64,000 nucleotides of DNA, taken from assembly GCA_000711775.1 (NCBI GenBank), contig ARYC01000048.1, forward strand, positions 186,001-250,000, in the 5' to 3' direction. The number at the start of each line of letters is the position of its first letter. Within the stretch, counting starts at the first letter, position 1. The notes beneath the pieces are model-generated. The model ran no database searches. It saw only the letters and a program-made list of their open reading frames with translations, and had not been told where the DNA came from. Positions 12,102 to 26,200 of the stretch are shown here, piece by piece. The DNA comes from Oxytricha trifallax (Eukaryota; Ciliophora; Spirotrichea; Sporadotrichida; Oxytrichidae). Position numbers and translations under genes: made by a program.

Positions 12102-12516
12102 TTGTAGGAATACATTTGATTTGGAAAAATATATTTAAATTAATTAATTAATAATCTAATTAGTGGCAGTTAACTTTCAGAAAATCTAAACAATATGGTA
12201 CTTGTTTGATAAAGAATTTAAAATCAGCTGGACTTTACTATTGGCGGTACCCCTCTATCGCATCCCTGGAGCGAGATAACTCGACTTTAATTTTGGCATT
12301 AAAAACAACTAAACAAATCACCCAAAATTAAAGTCGAGTTATCTCGCTCCAGGGATGCGATAGAGGGGTACCGCCAATAGTAAAGTCCAGCTGATTTTAA
12401 ATTCTTTATCAAACAAGTACCATATTGTTTAGATTTTCTGAAAGTTAACTGCCACTAATTAGATTATTAATTAATTAATTTAAATATATTTTCCCAAATC
12501 AAATGTATTCCTACAA
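12102..12516. mobile_element. Family A hairpin MITE, copy A1
   Basis: Inverted arms of about 195 bp have tip TTGTAGGAATACATTTGATT and inner arm TATTGGCGGTACC followed by a GAGCGAGATAACTCG block. The loop is about 25 bp near 12300. TA flanks both ends, the target duplication of Tc1/mariner-type elements. There is no coding sequence. Arms are nearly identical. Confidence 0.88.
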
Positions 12517-12600
12517 TAATTGTACTGATTTAGATTTATTATATTAACTTGATGATTGAATAGATTATTATAAAAATTAAATTATAAAGAACGTTGATAA

Positions 12601-14041
12601 TTATCTTAAATGAAAAGAAAATTGTTTTAAATTGAGTAATAATAATTTATTTGAAATATATTGTTTATTAATTTGAAGCTTATTATTTGTAATAAATAAT
12701 AATCATTAAAAATAATAATATTTCCTAATTATTATGGAATATTAAAATATTTGATTCTTTTTTTATATTCTTATAATTTTTAAATTTATTATTTATTGTT
12801 TTGTATTATAATATAGATAAAAACTTTCACATTTAAACTTAAAAAGATTGAATAGATGTTAAACATTATTCTAATAAGACTATCAGATATTACTATTAAA
12901 AATAGCATTATTAAATTAAATTGCTGATCAAAATTTTATAATAAATTGAGAAAAGCAATTTGTTATTTATGAAATGTTAAAAAATTGAAATGTGTAATTA
13001 TTAACCTTATTATTTTATTAAAATAGCTTATTTATATAAATAAATTTCCAAGATTCCTTTTTGAGATCTTATTTTAAGTTTCTATTAACATTATTTATGA
13101 TTAATTTAAATGTTTTTCTAAATTAAAATAAAATTTTGTATCATTTTTACAAATTATAATATAACTTCTACAAATTATAATATAACTTCATAATATATAT
13201 TTAAAAAATAAATTCATAATAATTTTAGTTATAATAACTTTAAAAGAGTGGAAAAATAATAAATAAATTAATTATTTAGTGAAAAATTATTAATGTTTAG
13301 ACATTTTTATTGAGATGATGTACAATTTATTAAAAATTTAATTAAATTAAAATTAAAAAAATTTTGAATATTTTAAAATAGATAATCCAAGAAATATAAT
13401 TAAGCAGTAGATAATTTTCATCACTTAATTTTTTTGAAATTGTATAATTGGAATAAATTGTATACTACTAATAGAAGAAAATTCAAAGTTTAAACCCTTT
13501 TTATTAAAAGTCTTATAAGAACATTTCAATCACTTTCTTAAAAAATCCCAGCTATTAAAATTAAATTTTTTTTAAGAAAAACTTAAATTATTTAATTGTA
13601 TTCAATACTTTAATAAATGATAATCATAAATATTATAATCATAACTTTAAAATGCAATGCTAATAGAAAGATTAAATATTTACATTTTACTTCCTTTTAA
13701 TAAGAAAGTCATTCATTAATATAAATATTTTTTAGTGTAATTATTCTTCATATAAATATTTAAAATAAAATTAATTTGATTATAATATCACATAACTATT
13801 ATTAATATGGCTTATTTAAATTATACGAGTTTTAGATATTTTAATATACATATAAATAAATTAGTTTACATTACTCTTGATTATTAAATTAAATTTTAAG
13901 TATTTATTTCTCAATAAATACTTAAATTTAATATTTTCTATATACTTCTTGAGTGAAATATTTCATAACTTAATATTTAAAATTTAATCATTTAATTACT
14001 ATCTTAAATTAACATAAACTAACAAATAAGAATACTATAAA
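12601..14041. other. AT-rich intergenic stretch
   Basis: No coding block or repeat family is recognised between the U3 tail and U4. Confidence 0.5.
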
Positions 14042-15198
14042 ATGGAAAGTTTATAGTCAAATAAATTAGTTTGCTTATAATGTAATTAAAAGTTTGTTCA
14101 ATCAGAATAGGATTCTTTGGTCATGGACGAATAAAAATTATTAAGAAAATTTGATGTATATTGGTTTATTTTTATAGTAATTAAATGCACTCATAAATTA
14201 TGCCAAAGCTGTATAGTGACAAATTTAGAGAAAAATGAGAAAAACAAAGTATGCAACTTAAGTTATGGAATTATATAATATATATTATGTATTAATTGCT
14301 CAGAAATACTAATAAAATCCTTAAAATGTTGAGAAAATTAAAGACAAAAAATAATATGAAAGAAAACCATAAAATATTCAATCAGAAGCGTATTAATGTA
14401 ATAAAAATAAAATTAAAGCTAAAACTAGAATAAATATTCTAGATATATTATATTGTAATATTAGCACTATATTAACTTGGTAAACTTAGAACTCGATAAA
14501 GATGAAAAATCTTTGTTTTTAACAGCTGGAATAGAAAATTACTCAAGTAAAAAATTTAAATTATTGTACCAAGCGAGTAGAGATGGATTTTCAGCAAGTT
14601 CTTTTCATGAGAAATGCTTAAATTAAGGACCTAATATCTGGTTTATATTAAGTGAATATGGAAAAGTTTTTGGAGCATATACTCCAATATCAAATTATAA
14701 TAATTTATATTTTATATTTGAAAATTTAGAGGAAAAAAGTTTTATTAATATTCCTATGATATAGAGATAAAAAAATATTTTAATAATAATTATCAAATTA
14801 ACTCAGTTTTTTATCTAAATTACAAATGTATATTAAATGATAAAGAAATATAATTATTATTAATTAAAAAGTTGTCAATACCTTGGTAAAACTTTAATTC
14901 CTGGTATTAAGATGAATAGACCTTTATCTTCTCGCTGACTAATAAATCAATCCACAGACAGTATCAAAATTATAGACATGCTATTTATTACAACAAACTT
15001 CAACTCTGCTAGTTTGGAGCTCGTGGTGATATATTTATTGGCAGTGATAGCGATTAATTCATTGAAAGTGTATGCTAATTGGGAGGTACATACTCACTAC
15101 CAGAGGGGTGTGATTATCAATCAGATTAAGCTAATAACTATCTAGCTGGCTCACTACACTTTAAAATTATTGAGATTGAAGTTTATCAATTGCAATGA
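14042..15198 (+). CDS. U4: short RING-TLDc protein
   Basis: The ATG at 14042 opens MESLQSNKLVCLQCNQKF. A single continuous RING-like region follows with CTHKLCQSC (about 14190) and CINCSEIL (14295-14320). A linker in a shifted frame (VEKIKDKKQYERKPQ, 14330-14450) leads to TLDc: NLVNLELDKDEKSLFLTAG, LLYQASRDGFSASSFHEKC, SLPEGCDYQSDQANNYLAG and the C-terminal IEIEVYQLQ, stop TGA 15196-15198. No B-box or long coiled coil is present, so the unit is about a third of the usual length. The frame change near 14325 may be a small IES or a break. It is the most compact member of the array. Confidence 0.75.
14685..14875. other. IES in U4 TLDc, pointer CAATA
   Basis: CAATA occurs at 14685-14689 and 14876-14880. 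Joining gives AYTPIPWQNF in frame. Confidence 0.82.
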
Positions 15199-15244
15199 GA
15201 TGCATTATTTAAATGATAACGGATTTGTATTTATATAGAAATTT

Positions 15245-15709
15245 GGGGGGGGAAGTTTCCTGCCCCAGAATTTTATATGCACCCAAGGGGGGAAGTTTCC
15301 TGCCCCCAAAAAGGTAGTTTCCTGCCCGTACATTAAAATATGCAATTTTTATAATTTTCAAAGAATCTTTATCATCTATTATTATGTAGTTTTTTTAAAA
15401 AAATTTAGCTTCAAATATCATTTCTACCTTAATAATCAATTTAAAATTTAATGAAAATTACATTAATTATTTAAAAAAAAACACTTATTTTAGCCTTGTC
15501 AATAATATATAATTTGTTAACGAATAATTATGTACCTTGAAAATTATATAATAATTAATGATGTATAGAACATGGTTATGGTTATTGAATTTGAAATTAA
15601 TTTGTTTCTATTAAATTTATTGCAAAAACATAAAATTTAATGTTGGGGGCAGGAAACTACCTTTTGGGGCAGGAAACTGTCTGGGGGCAGGAAACTTCCC
15701 CCCCCCCCC
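15245..15709. mobile_element. Foldback element B3, poly-G tips, 7 bp target duplication
   Basis: It starts with a run of G and ends with a run of C; GAAATTT flanks it exactly on both sides (15238-15244 and 15710-15716). Each terminal inverted repeat holds three iterations of a GGGGCAGGAAACT unit. The 300 bp interior is AT-rich without a gene. The duplication size and tip match the Merlin-like element at 59333-60253, so it is probably a non-autonomous relative. Confidence 0.85.
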
Positions 15710-15716
15710 GAAATTT

Positions 15717-17205
15717 GTTTATATATTGAATAATACATAAATTGTATGATGATAAATACCATATTACAATATATTTATTTTTGAGGAATAAATTTATATT
15801 CTTTATTATAGTATAATTGGAATTTTATAAGCATTAAAAATAAATAAGCCAATTGGCTATTGATTTATAAATTTGTATCATATTCGAAATGACAAAATTA
15901 ATATAGATTTATATTTAGTTTTAAAGTAATGAATATATTTTTTTTCTGATAAAAATAAAATAGCATTTCTTATAAGGAAATAAATTATTTGAACATCAAC
16001 CATTATATATAATTATAAATTAATCTTATCAAAAAATAAAAATAAAAAAATATATAAAATATTATACTATTTTATTTTTTGATTATTCCTTATCATGTTT
16101 TAAACTTGAGATTTATTTAAGATATTTAATTAACAAACTTATCTTTATACTAAATTAAATTAAATGCTTTTAAAGTAAATAGAGATATTTAAAAAAATAA
16201 ATTATTAATTTTAATTTAATTAGAAATGTTTCTAAAAAAACTACAACTTCTATATAATAATTAAGAGAATTTAAGATGAAGTAGAGGAGGGATTTCTAAG
16301 AGATTCGTAAAAGAAATTTGTTAAATAGACTTATTAAGTTTCGAATAAAAAGATTTACCAAGAAGTATAAATGAAAATCTAATGTTTTACAAAACATTTC
16401 TTCTGAAATTATAAAAAGTTTTCGTAATAATCTATTCTTTTAATATCATTTAGTTTTTCAATATTATAAAAAGATTTGATTTTGCATCATAAGATAAAGG
16501 GATTAGCAATAAAATTGATTTTTAATAATCTCTATTTGTTTAATATCAATTTTGTAATTTTAATATTTGAAGCAATAAATAATTTTCTGATATGTTTCAA
16601 TTTTTATATTTATTTTAAATATAGATTATTGTAATAGAAATTATTAAGTTTTATAATTTTTAAATCGCATAATAATTTTCATTATTATTAAGCAATAAAA
16701 TTTTTGTTAAATATATTGCAATTTTTATGATATTTAATTAACTAAATATATTTTTTCATTAGGATAGATTATATTGTATTTACATTTTCTTGATAAATTA
16801 TGATTAAAACTATTATAGATATATACTTGTTTGAGCTTTTTGTTGTTGTTGAAAAAAGTATTGTAATAATCACTGATAAATTTTAAGTTAAGATGAATAA
16901 CTGTAATTTCTAATTCAATCTAAAAAATCAATCTTTCTGAATTACTTTAGAATTTTAATTTGATTCAAGTCTTATTTCTAATTATGAATTTAAGATTATT
17001 ATTTTAAAGAGATTGGATTTTTATTCTTAGATGAATTGAATTAATTTAAAAATTTTTATTTAGATTTAAATAAGTTTAAACAAGTAGATGTGTAGTATAA
17101 TAAATTTAAATAAGTTAATAAATTAGGCTTTAATCAATAATAAATTATCAATAATTCAAATTTAAATATATACCGGAAAAATATTTTATCAAGGGAAATT
17201 TAAAG
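15717..17205. other. AT-rich intergenic stretch
   Basis: Nothing is recognised apart from the U5 leader (from about 17160), which matches the U3 leader. Confidence 0.5.
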
Positions 17206-20200
17206 ATGCCAAAAAAATGTGAGTTGTGCAAAAACTACTACAATTATATTATTACAATATAATTCTTATTAAATTTAGGAAATAGAAAGCCTATCGTTAT
17301 CAATGAGTTAATATTGTAGGAATACATTCGAAATTGGGAAATTAATTATATTTAAATTATTAATACATTAAAATCTTGGCAGTTAAAGTTGGCCAATTTA
17401 AACGATCTTGGGCTCATTCGATAGAGAATTCAAAATTAGCTGGACTTTATTATTGGCGGTACTATTTTATTGCATCCCTGGAGCGAGATAACTCGAGTTT
17501 AATGTGAGGGTATAATTTAATGAATTTAGATGAGTTTAATTAAAGTCGATTTATCTCGCTCCAGAGATGCGATAAAATAGTACCGCCAATAATAAAGTCC
17601 AGCTAATTTTGAATTCTCTATCAAACGAGCCTAAGATCGTTTAAATTGGCCAACTTTAACTGCCAAGATTTTAATGTATTAATAATTTAAATATATTTAA
17701 TTTCCCAATTTCGAATGTATTCCTACAATATTATAAATAGTAATTTCTTTCAATAAAATTTATAATATAAAAATCTCAAAATAAAAATCTTTATAAATAA
17801 AATTAAATTATAAAAATCAATGATTAAATATTGTATTTAATAATTGAGTGTTCTTGTACCTATTGTTCATAATGCGTGATGCAACTATTGAAAGATAAAC
17901 CATAAAGATAGATTGTATGTCCTGGATGTGATGAGGTTCGTACTTTTATAATCCTTAGTTATATATTCATACTTTACCAAATAAATTTATAATTTAAAAT
18001 AATTTTAATTTATAATTTATAATAAATTTGATTTAAATTAACCAGAATAATTGCAAGAAAGCAGACAGATTATTAAGAAATTGCAATCACTAGATTAGCT
18101 TGCGATTATTTGTACTGAACACCAGCCCAAAATTTGTTTAATGTTCTGCTCAAACTGTGAGATTCCAGTCTGTAAAGAGTGTAAGAATGGATCTCATAAA
18201 GATCACTTACTTGTTGATCTGACGCAAAAACAGATTAATGACTACGCTTAAAATGTAAGTTTTATTTTTTTAATGTGAGAAATCTGTTTTAAGAATACTC
18301 AGTTCAAAACATGATTTATTTAAATAATTTAATTATGTTTTATTATAGATATCCTAAGTCGAGAAATTATGTGAAAAACAGGAAGAAGTAACTTCATATG
18401 AGTTTAAAACGATTTGCTCTAAGATCAATAGAATTTAATTTAATATTTTTAAAAATGCTAAGCCATCTTACAACTGATGAAGAATTCAACAAAATTGGAA
18501 TTAATTTATTTTGATTAAATAAAATAGACCTAGTCTCTTGTTTCGGAGTTCATCAGAATATTCCAAAAGAAAACTAGCTTAAAGCTATTCCCATAAATCC
18601 AATTTTATGTTAAAAAATTAATTATTTATGATAATTTCTGAAAGAATTAATCAAGAATAACTCACCAGGAAAGATATTCAAGATATGATAAATAATTCTT
18701 AAGATCTTTTGAGAAAGGAGTTTAAGCAAACTTTAGCAGCTTTTGAGAGAAATCAAATTTAGAATGATAAATCTTTTAGTGAGTAAATTGACTTGAAAAT
18801 TTAAAGTGATATTTAATCCAGCATATCCAAATAACTTCAATAGTTTATTTTTAATTATTATTTACAATAAATGATATAATAGTTCAAATAAGCTGGCAAC
18901 ACAGACCTTGATAATTATAATATAATAATGTTTCTTGAGAAGTAAAGATCTGATTTTGAAATTGAGAGCAAAGAAATTAATTTGAAGTTAAATTACCTCT
19001 ACACAAATTTTACTTAATTAGATTAGGCTCTACATAAAGCTACAGATAATTTTGAAAGCAAATTAAAGACTTTAAATGATTAACTTATTGAATTTAATTA
19101 AAAAATTGATACAGTCAAGTAGCTCACTTAAAACAAAGTTAATGATTTATCCAACTAGGTAAGAATGTTTTATAAAATTTTTTTTATTATTTATTACCCT
19201 AATACATTAGATGAGTTAGAAGAAAAAAAAAGAATTACACAAAAGAAATGTTTTATATAAAGATTTTCTTGAAACAGATTCTCTACTTTGATAAAGTATG
19301 TCTTTAATACACTTCATTATAAATAAATTACCGATTTTTCATTTATTAGTCACTGATGGTATAAATTGCATTTATCAACTAACTATTTTCTTTTATAATA
19401 GTTTCTATAAGAATTGGTTGAACTTTTGTTGGATTATTATTACAATTAGATTAATTGGTAGTTTTTTTTATTAATTTATGTTGTTGTTTCAAATTATTGG
19501 GTCAATTATAGAAATTATAAATTTTCTAAATCTTTGAATTAATAATCTAATATATTTTGAATGCAATCATCATAATATCATAAACAATTCTAATATAACT
19601 AAACTTTTTCAATAATTTAATAATAAAATTATTTAGAATATAAATTAGAGTTAAAATTTGGAAAAATTAACAGGCTAGTCACATAAAAAAAGAAATTAAT
19701 AAAATCCGTTCGTTAACAATCCAGATTAATTTTTGAAGTTGTAAATGATTTTTTTTAAAGTAATAATAATTCTCAAATTATTTCATTTTTAATAAAAATA
19801 TTGAAGCTAATATGTTCCGATAATAATATATTTAAAATAAAAAATACCAATAAATTAAAAATAGGTCATGTAATCTAAAGAATTAAGGCTTGATATTGTT
19901 AAATTGTAATTTTAATTAAATCAAATTAATTAAAAAAAATAACCAATAAAAAGTAACTTTTTTAAGATATATTTTCTTTTTTTAAAAATATATTGATATA
20001 GATTTTTACGTGCTAATTTTGGAAATTAAATGAAAAATATATGATTAATAAAAAAGTGTCAGTTAAAGTAGAATATTTAGCCGACATCTAGTTCGTTTGA
20101 AAGACATTTCAGAATTGGCTGAACTTCGTATTTAATTACATATAATAAAAATAAATTTACTTTTATATAAAGCTATAAAATTCTGAATTCATAAGTTCTA

Positions 20201-23200
20201 AACTGTTAACTTTTTTTAAGGGATGAGATAAAATAGTACTACCAATAATAATGATAAAAGATAATTTTAAATTTCTCATTGAATAATGTCAAAATCATTC
20301 AAATTGCCAACTGCAAATGATTTTATATATTTTTTAAACTTTAAAATAATATTCATTTTTTTATGAAGTTACCTTTTTACTAAATTATTTTAAATGTATT
20401 TTAAACATAGTCTAAAATCCTAATTCAGTTTAGATGAGCTGAATCATAAATTGAATAATTTACAGGCAGATCTTTCTATTGTTTCAAGTATAGTATACAA
20501 TTCCCTTATAGCTATAGAAGGCAAATATAATTTACAGCAGATTTATGATGAAGATAGTGATCCTAATGATTATAATAACAATAAATATTTAAGTAAATTA
20601 TTAAATATATTTAATTTATGATGCTGATGATTCTGACGATGATAATTTAAAACCATTAAAATAGTATGAATAAGCTATAGATTAAATGAAATCTTTATTT
20701 AGACAATTAGTAGATTAAGAAATTAAACAAACTAACTCTAGTTTACTCTGCCCATAATTCTAATTAAATACATAATATTGTTTGAATAAATTTGATTTCG
20801 TAATTTAAATTATAATTAATTAGTTAATTAAAATTCAAATTTTGAGCAGTTAGATTTGTCGAAACTCGACAATAATATTAATATCAAAATCAACTTAAGA
20901 AAGTTAATTAAAAATAAATTCACAATTTATCTAGTTTGATGAATCAAGACTCCAAAACCCCTGAAGTACTTTAATTTAGTTTTTGATTGACAAAATAAGT
21001 CTATTAGTGCATACTTTAATAGGGGCTTAATAGAGTTTATGTAGGGGTTTAATCTTTAAATATTACTAATTTAAGTGATTATTATAAACGATTTTATTAG
21101 TATGTTACTGAGACATAAATTTAGAGACATGTGGGGTAGTTTTCTGAAGTTTTATCTTTCTAAGTTAATAATTTTTTTCTCTATTTTACTTAATTCTTTT
21201 AGCTTGTCTTAATGAAAGTTGAGTATTCAAGTGCTCTCAGCCATTCAATAGTACTATCTAAAAATTGCTTGACTCTTTACCTAGAAATTAATTAACATCA
21301 GCAGTTGAAGTAATTGTTACTTAATATGTGAAAGTTTATTAATAGTTGTTATAAAGATTAATATTATAGAAAAATATTAATTATTAAAGGGTGCAGGGGG
21401 CTTCTTTGTAAATTTTCTAAAAATAATTTAGTGCAGGAAACTTCCTTCTAAGTTGCTTTACATCATATAACAAACTTTGAAATAGAGGTATAAAATGTGA
21501 ATACTGCATCATCAGCAACAGCTTGCATGGTTTAATTATTATGATCTTGAGCCCTCTCATTTAATAAAATATTTAATTTAAATTAGGAAATAAAATATTA
21601 TATAGTAAAGAAAATCTTTATCTTAATACAATTGAATTTCTTGTAAGATATTCAATTCTTTTAAATATTGTTAGTATTAAAATAAGAATAGATATTAATC
21701 TCAGGAAAAATGCAATGAAACATCACAGCTCTAAAAGACAGGGATAATTATACAAATATTGATATGATTGGTAAGAAAATTTATGAAGATGCTAAAAATA
21801 CAAAAGATTAATGGATAAGGATAAAGTAACTTCTTTTATAAAGTCTATGAAAATAAAAAATATTTTAACAATTGCTAGAAATTTGAGAAGAAATTATTTA
21901 AAGGCAACAATTTATAAACTAAGTCATCACAAAAACATCGCAAAATATAAAGTATATTTAAAAGGAATGTCTTATTATAGCAAATAAACAAAATAATAAG
22001 AATTAGAAAAGAATAATTTGTACTTGAATAATATAAATACAAAAAATTTAAATACAATAACAATTTATTCAATAAATGCAAAATTAATTAATTAATAAAA
22101 TCATACAAAATATAAAAAACAGATTTAATATAATAAATAAATGATGAATGCTATAAAATAATAATTCCATGAAACAAAAGATTTGATTCCTAATAATCTA
22201 CAAAAATAATTATAGGGATTTGAATCTAGATGTAAAAAAGTGTATAAATAATGAAATTCCGAGTTAATTTTAAAATTATTGAACTCATTCTAATTACAGC
22301 GATTCCATTAAAGTGACTGTAATTTATGAGCGCAAATTGACGGTTCAATATAAAAATATTTCATTCCGAAAAATGTGCTCATTTTATAGTAAGGGTTCAA
22401 ATATGGCTGAGAAATAGTCAAATCCAAAATGAAAAGAAAAAATGATATTCCGAGTTAATTTTAAAATTATTGAACTCATTCATTGATTCAGATTACAATT
22501 TAATAATTGTAATCCTATAATTTTTCATTATTTTTATTATTATTATTTGAATTTTTATTGTTTCCTTTTTTTATTCAAAATTTTCTTTATTTTTTGTATA
22601 TATTTGAGAAATAATTATTTAATAAGTTACTTATTGATTTTTATAATTTATTTTTCTATATATTAAATTTATTTATATTTATAGTTTTATAACATATTTT
22701 ATTTTTTATTTTTTTATATTTTTTGTTGATTTTATTTTATTTTTTTTCTTTGTTTTTAATCATAATTTATTTTTTGCTTACAATATTAATTCTTTATTTT
22801 TTTAGATATTTTTTTTTTTTCATTACCTAATTTATATTTCTCATTTTAAAAATTGATATTTCATGTTCATTTTTTGTGACTTTTAGAGCTCAGTTATCAT
22901 TTGAGCTTCTTTATCAATCAAATTTATTCTCTTATTTAGAAATATATAGGAATACCATTTGTATTTCCTTATGCTAAGTTTTGCATTTTATAAACTCATT
23001 TGAAATAAATAATATATCCTATAAGGGGTTTAAAGTTAATCATATTACTCTCTGGCTTTAAATCACTATGAAAATTGCTAAGCTTATTATGCTCTTTATT
23101 ACCTTTAACTGTACTGAATTTTAAATGAGTAAAATTATATATATAAATTTGTTGTCATAACTTTCAATTTAACTTTGGCATCTGTTATCAAATAAAAACT

Positions 23201-26200
23201 TTTTATAAGTCATTTAGAGAATGGAGAGTCTAATTATAATATTTTTTTTCCATGTAATTTAACATATAACTAAATAAAATTATCGCAATTTTAAATATTT
23301 GCTATTTTAAATGCATAATATTTTTGAATACTTTTGATTTGGGAAATAATTACATTTAATTTAATAAGAACAATAATAGTTAGCGGCAGTTAACTTTTTT
23401 TAAATCTAGAAATTATGGTATTTCTTTGAAAAAACTTAAAATTAACTAAATTTTACTATTAGTGAGATCCTGGCGAGATAATAGGACTTTTATTGAGAAT
23501 AAAAAAAGTAAAAAATCACTGAAATAGAAAAAATCGAGTTATCTCGCACTAGATGCGATAGAGAATACTGCTAGAAGTAAAATCCAGCTAATTTTAAATT
23601 TACTTTCAGAAAAATACCAAATTGTCTAGGTTTTTTAGTAAGTTAAATGCCACTAATTTACATCAATTCTAATAATTTAGTTCTAATTTAATTTACCAAA
23701 CTAAATGTAGTATTATAATACTCATTAGCAAATTCCATATAAATTTATCTTCACCAAGGAAATAATTGAAAAAAAATATTTGAAAATCATATTTGTCATC
23801 AGTGAAGACTCTCCTCTTTGCCTTATAAACAAGGATAATTTAGCTTTCTAGACAAGAATTTTTCTCAAAATGGATGGTTGTTTAACCTTCTCTTAGTTAT
23901 CTTTCTTTGACAAATTCTTTTCCAAATTTTATTTGAATATGAAAGTTAGTTTGGTAAAAGTTTTCATAAGCAGGACGCCACTGACTACAAGCGACTTTGG
24001 TTTCTCAATTCTTTTTGCAGGAAGGATAATTTTAATTGACTCTACCTAAGTAAGGCTGCTCTTCTCAAAAAGTTAGGCTTATTTTTGTTTGCTTATATTT
24101 AATATTATACTGATAAATCTGCATAGAAATACTATAATTAAGAGTATAAGAAACTCTGGTAAATTCTTTGCTGAGAGTTAGCTAGATTATCACTATAAAT
24201 GCTTTAAATGATATTTTGTGAGTATAAATTGCATTTTATTATAAAGCTCCTAATGAAGTTTTGTTTCTCAATAGGTCGTCAAATCAAATTTGAATTTATC
24301 TTTACGACATCTTTAAATGAGTAACTATATGTTTAAGAGCAATCACAAATAAAATTTGATAAAATTGGAAATCAATCTGTGAAACTTGGAGCAAGGTTGT
24401 AAATGCCTCTATTAAAATCTTTTGAGGTTGACATCCACTATGTCCCTAATTATTAAAATATAGTTTAATATATTAAATTGAGTATCTTTAGTTTTAAATC
24501 TCATTATATTACTAGAAGGAGGTAGCAAAATGGAGTCTATGAATGATGAAATAAAAGAATTCAATCTCAAAATTTAATATAAAAATTTCTAAGTAAAGAG
24601 GATTTTTAATGATACTTGGTAAAACAAGATAAGTTCTCAACTTATACAAAAATATTTAACCAAAGTTGAACTATTCTTCAAACTTAGAAGGGAATTATAA
24701 TCTTCATTCTTAAAAGGGTTACTAAGTGTGGAGAAAATAGCTTTTTATTCAATAAAATTAGGATGATAAAGATACTTAACTAAATTAAGATATAAGTGAC
24801 AAACCTAAATGGCGATGCTACGAGTGATTTGTAAATATCTCTATACATCCCATCAAAGCTACAACTTTCTAATAAGTTGCCAGAGAAAAATTTCTTCTTT
24901 AGTTTGCTTGGAACTCCGAATCTAAGTACTTAAATGAAGTAATTTAAAAGATCATAATAAACTGTTCGAATCTCTCCTGAATAATATGATAAGCAAGGTA
25001 TAAAAATAATTGACACCTTGCTGTGGGAACTTAAAAAGTATGCTTTTATCTAAAATAAGCTTGATATTCTTACTTTATATAAAACTCTCACTGTAATATA
25101 TTTGATGATAGAAAAAAGCAGCAATTTAATCAAAGAGAGAAAGTTTTAAGAAAAGCATGTACTGAGTAAAAGGCTCTTCAGAGACTCATAAAAATCAGAT
25201 GATATGAACCAAGATGCAGGAACTAGTGCGATGAGAAAAAGCATAGTTCAAATCAACTCTTAAGAGGAAGAAAAGAGAGAAGCCATCTTATTACGGGTTA
25301 AATTAATTTGTGAACTTACTCATTTGTTTGAATCTAAAAATTATTTGCAAACACAATATCTCAGTTTTCTTGCGCATATTTTTGTTTTATTACTGACTCT
25401 TTTAAAACCACTCTTAATAAATCTCCTGCGTCAGTTTTCAGTGCATTAAGTGATAGAGAAGAAGTTTCTGATAATAAATTTTCCAATAACCCCATTATAA
25501 TTCGAAGATTTAATACAAGTGTTAAGTTTAGATTTCATACGTCTTCCTTTAGAATTTAGTTTTATTGACAGATAAATCTTCAACAAACAGAATAATCTCC
25601 CTGAGTTATTTTAAGAAATTACTAATTTATTCAGACTTTATTGATCAAAGGTGGAAAACATAAATTAAGTCTTGGACTATCATATTCATTATCAACAATA
25701 ATTGCATTTAATTTAACCTAAAATTTTTAATCATTAATTTCTAGGTTGTGAATCTTTTATATTAAGACCAAGTTTTTAAAGGTATTGAATGTAAATACAG
25801 CTTCATCAGCATCTAAGAACATAATATTATGCTTTAAGACAGCATTTAATCAAATATATATTTAAATTAGTCTTGTAAAATTGAACATTAAAGTCAACTA
25901 CTCTATTAATGCGATTGAATTCTTATAAGATATTCCATTCTTTTTAAATATATGCTATATATAAATAAAACAGAGATGTGAAGCTCAGGAAAATGTGGAT
26001 GGAGCATCACAGCTCTCTATGCCAAAAAATGAGTTAAAATTAAAGAGTCTTTTAATTTATGAGATAATCTATATGCGATGCTGCGAAAATTTCAAGGGTC
26101 AATCATGTTAGAATTAAAATGCTATCTTTTTAAGAAAAAGCAATGCTAATAGACAGTGAAACCTAAAAGCAGATGGAGATTTATTAAGCAGCCTTGCTAT

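Larger units (their letters stand above)
11486..12600 (+). pseudogene. U3: collapsed TRIM-TLDc unit (head and tail only)
   Basis: The ATG at 11486 opens MPKKCELCKNYY, and the RKPIIIN-like piece follows at about 11556-11590 as in U2 and U5. The leader upstream (11445-11485) closely matches that of U5 (17160-17205). No further RING, B-box, coiled-coil or TLDc piece follows. Instead, just past hairpin A1, 12529-12600 resembles the 3' end and trailer of U2 (9195-9270). This looks like a unit deleted between its first exon and its tail, with a MITE near the scar. Confidence 0.6.
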
